Assembly: GCF_034262375.1 (NCBI RefSeq)
Contig: NZ_CP139558.1
Coordinates: forward strand, 806,001 to 870,000
Direction of reading: 5' to 3'
Length of the DNA: 64,000 bases
Source: Mucilaginibacter sabulilitoris
GTDB lineage: Bacteria; Bacteroidota; Bacteroidia; Sphingobacteriales; Sphingobacteriaceae
The notes beneath the pieces are model-generated. The model was not told the DNA's origin and did not search any database. It saw only the letters and a list, made by a program, of their open reading frames with translations. Numbering within the stretch: position 1 is the stretch's first letter; the number at the start of each line of letters is the position of its first letter. Made by a program: the position numbers and the translations under genes. Shown here piece by piece: positions 59,505 through 64,000 of this stretch.

Positions 59505-61331
59505 ATGGTTAAAAAGATACTTATCATTATTTTCCTTTTAAATAGTTCATTTATATATGCCCAAACCATCAAAACCGATATACTGGTAATAGGCGGCGGA
59601 GCCAGTGGTACAGCCGCCGCCATACAGGGTGCGCGCAGCAAATTAAAAACCTTATTGGTTGAACCCGGACCGTGGCTTGGCGGCAGCATGACCGCCGGGG
59701 GAATGTGTGTAGTGGAGGGTAACCGTAATTTACCATCGGGCATTTGGGGGGAGTTTCGCAAACATGTAAGAGATTTTTATAAACCCAGGCTTGGGTATGA
59801 TTCTACTTATAATGCAGTACTGCGGTTTGAGCCATACACAGGTGCTGCTATCCTAAAAAAAATAACAGATACCGTTAAAAATCTAACGGTAAAATTAAAT
59901 ACTCCCTGGACGGCCATTGAAAAGGATGGTACCGGCTGGCAGGTAAGTATAATGGTAAATAATAAAAGCACCACCATTAAAGCCAAGGTAGTTATTGATG
60001 CCACAGAAACGGGCGACGTAGCCGCCAAAGCAGGCGAGGCATTTGTATCGGGGTTTGATAGCGCGCTGGATACAGGTGAGGGACTCGCACCGAAAGAAGC
60101 TTTGCCGCGCGTACAGGATATTACCTGGATTGCCATTGTAAAAGATTTCGGTAAAACCGCTAACAAAACGATCATAAAGCCTGAGGATTATGACGCTGCC
60201 AATTATGCGTGCCTAAAAGGGAAGGATATAGCTAAAATGCTGAACGACGGCCGGTTACCAAATGATAAATATATGATAAAGTGGGCAGGCTGCGGCAATC
60301 AATATCCAACTACAGCTGATGATTTGAAACCCGCTAACCGCAATGCTTTTTATGCCAAAGCGCGTTTACATACTTTAGGGCTCGTATACTATTTGCAAAC
60401 AGAGCTCGGATTTAAAAATCTGGGTATTGATGATGAATTTCCAACGCCAGATCACCTACCTTTTATCCCCTACATCCGCGAGGCCTCACGTGCCAAAGGG
60501 CTGGTGCGCATGACACTTAATGATGTGTACGATCCGTATAATCAGGCTTTGAAATTATACCGTACCTCCATAGCTGTTGGCGATGCTTCACCAGGCCAGC
60601 ATTATGGCGAGGGTACTGCTCCTAAAACAAATTATCCGTCATTTACCGCTTATAGTGTGCCGTTGGGCGCTATTGTTTTAAAAGATCTGGACAATTTATT
60701 GGTTACGGAAAAAGCCATGTCGGTATCACACCTGGTAAATGCCAGCAGCATGTATCCGTCAGTACAAATGAGCATAGGGCAAGGGGCGGGTGCTACCGCC
60801 GCTTTTTGCGCCTTCTTCAAAACCACTACCAAAAAACTAAATGTGAGGATAATACAGGGCGAATTGCTTGATTTTAAAGCATGGCTATTACCATTTACCG
60901 ATATAAAGCAAAGTGACCCATATTTCCGGTCAATACAGCAAGTTGGGGCTACTGGTTTGCTAAAGGGCGTACAGCAAGTAAATGGCAACAGCGCGGAACT
61001 GCTTTTTATGCCGGATTCTATAGTGAATACCGCGGAGGTAGAACCCTTTTTTAAGGAAATTTATTCCCGTGCTTTTTTATGGTTTAACCGTGAAAAACCG
61101 GCCGAAAAATTTACGCAGGGCAATCTTCTTTCATTTATTAGTGAGATCACTTTAACCGAACCAAAGGCCCTGCAGATCAGCATGCAGAAAGCCTGGAAAA
61201 CGCAATATAAATTCACGTCAGATTTTGATATGAACCGCCCTGTTACACGTCGTGAGTTTGCCGTTTTAACCAACAAATTCCTGAACCCATTTGCCCGCAC
61301 GGTTGATGTGACCGGAAGAATGCTGAATTAA
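59505..61331 (+). CDS. Secreted FAD-dependent oxidoreductase
   Basis: A 608-residue exported flavoprotein of the FAD-dependent oxidoreductase family found in Bacteroidota glycan or xanthan-type loci. Signal peptide 1-20 (SSFIYAQ) is followed by the dinucleotide-binding fingerprint DILVIGGGASGTAAAIQGAR, GPWLGGSMTAGGMCV, and VVIDATETGDVAAKAGEAFV. ATG 59505 is chosen; seven extra in-frame residues upstream start at a TTG. The C-terminal third (about 440-608) resembles the helical or S-layer-like domain of such proteins (VTRREFAVLTNKFLNPF). The electron acceptor and substrate are unknown. It is convergent with the GNAT gene, and their ends overlap by 4 bp. Confidence 0.87.
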   Translation: MVKKILIIIFLLNSSFIYAQTIKTDILVIGGGASGTAAAIQGARSKLKTLLVEPGPWLGGSMTAGGMCVVEGNRNLPSGIWGEFRKHVRDFYKPRLGYDSTYNAVLRFEPYTGAAILKKITDTVKNLTVKLNTPWTAIEKDGTGWQVSIMVNNKSTTIKAKVVIDATETGDVAAKAGEAFVSGFDSALDTGEGLAPKEALPRVQDITWIAIVKDFGKTANKTIIKPEDYDAANYACLKGKDIAKMLNDGRLPNDKYMIKWAGCGNQYPTTADDLKPANRNAFYAKARLHTLGLVYYLQTELGFKNLGIDDEFPTPDHLPFIPYIREASRAKGLVRMTLNDVYDPYNQALKLYRTSIAVGDASPGQHYGEGTAPKTNYPSFTAYSVPLGAIVLKDLDNLLVTEKAMSVSHLVNASSMYPSVQMSIGQGAGATAAFCAFFKTTTKKLNVRIIQGELLDFKAWLLPFTDIKQSDPYFRSIQQVGATGLLKGVQQVNGNSAELLFMPDSIVNTAEVEPFFKEIYSRAFLWFNREKPAEKFTQGNLLSFISEITLTEPKALQISMQKAWKTQYKFTSDFDMNRPVTRREFAVLTNKFLNPFARTVDVTGRMLN

Positions 61332-61846
61332 GATTCTTTCAGAATGGCGTACATGTGTTTATCCATTACTTCGCCGTTTTTAATAAGGGCATGGCGCAGT
61401 ACGCCTTCTTTAACATATCCGGCTTTTTCCAGTACCCGCATAGATGCGGAATTTTTGTCAAACACACCCGCCTGTAAGCGTATGACATCTAAATTTTCAA
61501 AAGCATAGCTGGTTATCAGCCGCACAGCATCTGTTATAATACCACGATTCCAATAAGGTTCGGCAAGCCAGTATCCTATTTCGGCTGTCTTGCTGTTGGC
61601 ATCAATCATCAAATCTGCAGCTATGCCGCCGCAAACCTGTCCGTCAATGGCTATGGCGAAATTGGTTAGCGGTTGCTGTTTTTTCGTAAAAGCAACCCAT
61701 TTGGTGGCTTCCTCTAAAGTATAGGGGTAAGGGAAGCGGTCCAACAAAAAAACCGATATTTTAGGGTTGTCCGCATGTTTCTGCAGTGATTCCTCATCAC
61801 CATCCAACCATCCCCTTAAAGTAAACCCCTTGCCGTGTATTTCCAT
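61328..61846 (-). CDS. GNAT family N-acetyltransferase (RimJ/RimL type)
   Basis: A 172-residue acetyltransferase that uses acetyl-CoA, with RimJ/RimL-like layout. Motif A is not the classic RxxGxG/A but the region AEIGYWLAEPYWNRGIITDA followed by RLITSYAFENLDVIRLQAGV; the C-terminal motif is NSASMRVLEKAGYVKEGVLR. These proteins acetylate protein N-termini, spermidine or antibiotics; nothing specifies the substrate here. Its stop overlaps the stop of the FAD oxidoreductase gene by 4 bp in a tail-to-tail arrangement. Confidence 0.93.
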   Translation of the reverse strand: MEIHGKGFTLRGWLDGDEESLQKHADNPKISVFLLDRFPYPYTLEEATKWVAFTKKQQPLTNFAIAIDGQVCGGIAADLMIDANSKTAEIGYWLAEPYWNRGIITDAVRLITSYAFENLDVIRLQAGVFDKNSASMRVLEKAGYVKEGVLRHALIKNGEVMDKHMYAILKES

Positions 61847-61935
61847 CCTGTAATAATAAGATGCCTAAAAATAGCAATCATTGCCGAAACTGCTAAATTG
61901 CGTTATTTTAAAGGCATTGTGCCATCTATAGCTAC

Positions 61936-64000
61936 ATGAAAAAACTACTTACCTTTCTTTTTCTTTTGAATTCCGTGGGACTATTTGCCCAAAAACTGGA
62001 TACGCTTACCATTGAAAAGATCATGCGTGATCCGCAATGGATAGGAGTATCGCCCTCAAATATCCGCTGGAGCGATGATAGCAAAAAGATCTACTTTGAC
62101 TGGAATCCAAATAAAACAAGTTCTGATGAGTTGTATGCAATTACCCCGGACAATACAAAGCCGCAGAAAGTAAGTATGGCCGAACGACGCAGTTTAACTA
62201 CCGCAGAAGGCGATTGGAATAAAAGCTATACCCGGAAAGTTTTTGAGAAGAACGGAGATCTGTTTCTGGAGGATATAAAAACAGGCAAGGTAATTCAGCT
62301 AACCAATACCCAGCAGCAGGAAGATGCACCGGTATTTAGTGGTGATGAAAGTGAGGTGATATTTAAGCAAGGCAGTAATTTGTTTGCCCTAAAACTTAAC
62401 GGCGGGCAGTTGAAGCAGTTAACCAGTTTTGTGCACTCCGCTCCAAATAATAAAAATAACACGCCACTTAATGATCAGCAGGCATGGCTTAAAAAACAGC
62501 AGTTGGAGCTGTTTGATATTATAAAAAAAGAAGCAAAAGAAGCGAAGCAGGATTCGGTTAATAAAGCTGATCTTGAACCGCAAAAAATAAAAGAATTGGT
62601 TATAGGCGATGATAAAGTAAACTCAGTGAAGATAAGCCCTGATATGCGATATGTTACCTACAGGTTGGTGAAAGCAGCCGATGGTGTAAAGAATGCCATT
62701 GTACCCAATTATGTAACCAGCTCAGGATTCACCGAAGATATTCCTAACCGCTCAAAGGTAGGCAGGCCCTCCGCTACGTCCGAAACATTTATTTTTGATA
62801 CCCACCGCCAGGCTGTGTACCCGGTGCTCACTAAAGATATACCGGGGATAAAAGACCTGCCCGATTATCTGAAGGACTATCCCGGTGAACTCGCGGAGCG
62901 TAAACAGCTTAATGCCGATAGGAAGATTAATATTGAAGGTCCGTTTTGGAGCGCTAACAGCAAAAACACGGTTGTAATAATAAACGCGCATGACAATAAA
63001 GACCGCTGGATTATGCGCCTTGACCCGGTAACCGGTAAGTTAACCTTGCTTGACAGACAGCGTGACGAGGCCTGGATAGGTGGCCCTGGCATTGAAGATT
63101 CGCCAACCGGCAATATTGGGTTTATCGACGATACGCATTTTTATTTTCAGAGCGAGGCCAGCGGCTATTCGCATATTTATGTAGTTGACGTAGTAAGCGG
63201 TGTAAAAAAGCAGCTCACCAGTGGCAAGTGGGAGGTGCAAACCCTGCAGCTGTCAAAAGATAAAAAGATATTTTATTTTACGGCAAACATCGATCATCCG
63301 GGCATTACCCATTTTTATAGCATTCCAGTAAGCGGCGGTAACCCTGTTAAAATTACCAGTATAAAAGGCGGTAGCGAAGTATCACTATCGCCTGATGAAA
63401 AATGGCTGGCTATCCGGTATTCTTACTCTAATAAACCCTGGGAGCTTTATGTGCAACCTAATAAGCCAGGCGTCAAAGCAATTCAGGTAACCCACTCGCT
63501 TACCGCCGAGTTTCAATCGTATCCGTGGCGCGATCCGGAGATCATTACTTTTAAAAACCGATATGGGAATGATGTTTATGCGCGTCAGTATCTGCCCAAA
63601 AATCCCGATCCGGCAAAGCCCGCGGTTGTTTTTGTGCACGGTGCAGGCTATTTGCAGGAGGTAACCTACTCGTGGAGCTATTATTTCCGCGAGTATATGT
63701 TTAATAATATGCTTGCCGATAATGGTTATACCGTGCTTGATATTGATTATACAGCAAGCGCGGGCTACGGGCGCGACTGGCGTACCGGTATATATCGCCA
63801 CATGGGCGGCAAAGATTTAACCGATCAGGCCGATGGAGTGAAATATCTGATTGATAAATATGGCATCAATCCTAAACATGTAGGCTTATATGGAGGCTCT
63901 TACGGTGGCTTTATTACCCTGATGGCAATGTTTACCGAGCCTGACGTCTGGGCAGCGGGAGGTGCTATCCGTTCGGTAACTGATTGGGCGCATTATAATC
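61936..64000 (+). CDS. S9 family peptidase (DPP-IV-like), 3' end cut by window
   Basis: An exported serine peptidase of family S9, open to the right edge, 688 codons seen. Signal peptide 1-19 (SVGLFAQ) is followed by an eight-bladed-propeller-like domain (about 20-530) and the start of the alpha/beta hydrolase domain. HGAGYLQEVTYSW near residue 570 is the oxyanion region, and GLYGGSYGGF holds the nucleophile Ser near residue 656. The catalytic Asp and His must lie right of the window. The central insert LKKQQLELFDIIKKEAKEAK (about 180-200) is charged and helical. It is unrelated in detail to the S9A enzyme at the left edge. Confidence 0.93.
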   Translation, partial: MKKLLTFLFLLNSVGLFAQKLDTLTIEKIMRDPQWIGVSPSNIRWSDDSKKIYFDWNPNKTSSDELYAITPDNTKPQKVSMAERRSLTTAEGDWNKSYTRKVFEKNGDLFLEDIKTGKVIQLTNTQQQEDAPVFSGDESEVIFKQGSNLFALKLNGGQLKQLTSFVHSAPNNKNNTPLNDQQAWLKKQQLELFDIIKKEAKEAKQDSVNKADLEPQKIKELVIGDDKVNSVKISPDMRYVTYRLVKAADGVKNAIVPNYVTSSGFTEDIPNRSKVGRPSATSETFIFDTHRQAVYPVLTKDIPGIKDLPDYLKDYPGELAERKQLNADRKINIEGPFWSANSKNTVVIINAHDNKDRWIMRLDPVTGKLTLLDRQRDEAWIGGPGIEDSPTGNIGFIDDTHFYFQSEASGYSHIYVVDVVSGVKKQLTSGKWEVQTLQLSKDKKIFYFTANIDHPGITHFYSIPVSGGNPVKITSIKGGSEVSLSPDEKWLAIRYSYSNKPWELYVQPNKPGVKAIQVTHSLTAEFQSYPWRDPEIITFKNRYGNDVYARQYLPKNPDPAKPAVVFVHGAGYLQEVTYSWSYYFREYMFNNMLADNGYTVLDIDYTASAGYGRDWRTGIYRHMGGKDLTDQADGVKYLIDKYGINPKHVGLYGGSYGGFITLMAMFTEPDVWAAGGAIRSVTDWAHYN

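Noticed and set aside
1..64000. Prophage, plasmid functions, defence islands or biosynthetic gene clusters
   Set aside because: I found no integrase, capsid, replication, restriction, toxin-antitoxin, NRPS or PKS genes. Apart from one IS, the window is chromosomal housekeeping and envelope genes.

Overview
The window is chromosomal DNA of a Bacteroidota bacterium, most likely a Sphingobacteriaceae member close to Mucilaginibacter or Pedobacter (inference from gene content, no search run). Supporting signs are a TonB-dependent receptor with an N-terminal carboxypeptidase-regulatory-like domain, PorT-like barrels, the futalosine menaquinone pathway (mqnD, mqnB), a yceD-rpmF-plsX-fabH-accB-accC cluster, and promoters of the Bacteroidota type (TTTG, 19-21 bp, TAnnTTTG). 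Shine-Dalgarno sequences are weak and at least three genes must start at TTG. The window cuts a prolyl oligopeptidase at its left edge and a DPP-IV-like S9 peptidase at its right edge.

Layout. 1-5.9 kb: prolyl oligopeptidase, SGNH hydrolase, Tex, and a convergent Lrp/AsnC regulator. 5.9-7.1 kb: a promoter, two tandem type II tRNA-like genes with very large variable arms, a terminator, then gene-free DNA. 7.1-12.4 kb: a ThuA/sugar-dehydrogenase/PKD/cytochrome c lipoprotein, and an IS1182-like element sitting in a long bidirectional terminator. 12.4-25.7 kb: a barrel protein, a CsbD-like protein, an S41 protease, two related His-rich secreted proteins, a TonB receptor divergent from a DtxR/MntR regulator with a palindrome between them, a TPR protein, PdhB and a DUF4153 membrane protein. 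25.7-31.3 kb: dispersed repeats, a RibD-like reductase, LutB, an M28 peptidase, RpiB and TatC. 31.3-36.3 kb: the fatty-acid/L32 cluster on the minus strand. 36.4-44.9 kb: a DUF5009 protein, PdxA, RsmA, an EcsC-like protein, a 2-hydroxyacid dehydrogenase, a heptamer array, GreA, a HIT protein, RuvC and Aat. 44.9-50.9 kb: two transglutaminase-like DUF3857 proteins, HflX and a barrel. 51-64 kb: MqnD, MqnB, PTPS/QueD, FolE, FabD, a 1243-residue NtrY-type kinase, a DinB/YfiT protein, an FAD oxidoreductase, a GNAT acetyltransferase and the truncated S9 peptidase.

Most genes are housekeeping. The least explained parts are non-coding. First, the twin tRNA-like genes show compensatory base changes between copies and have their own promoter and terminator. 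Second, gaps between genes are repeatedly filled by elements of similar layout (inverted arms, often palindromic themselves) but of unrelated sequence; one such sequence lies in frame inside mqnD. Third, there are candidate operators and leaders: a near-palindrome at the Lrp start, an 18-bp palindrome at the metalloregulator, a 34-bp perfect palindrome before the fatty-acid cluster, and a hairpin-rich greA leader.
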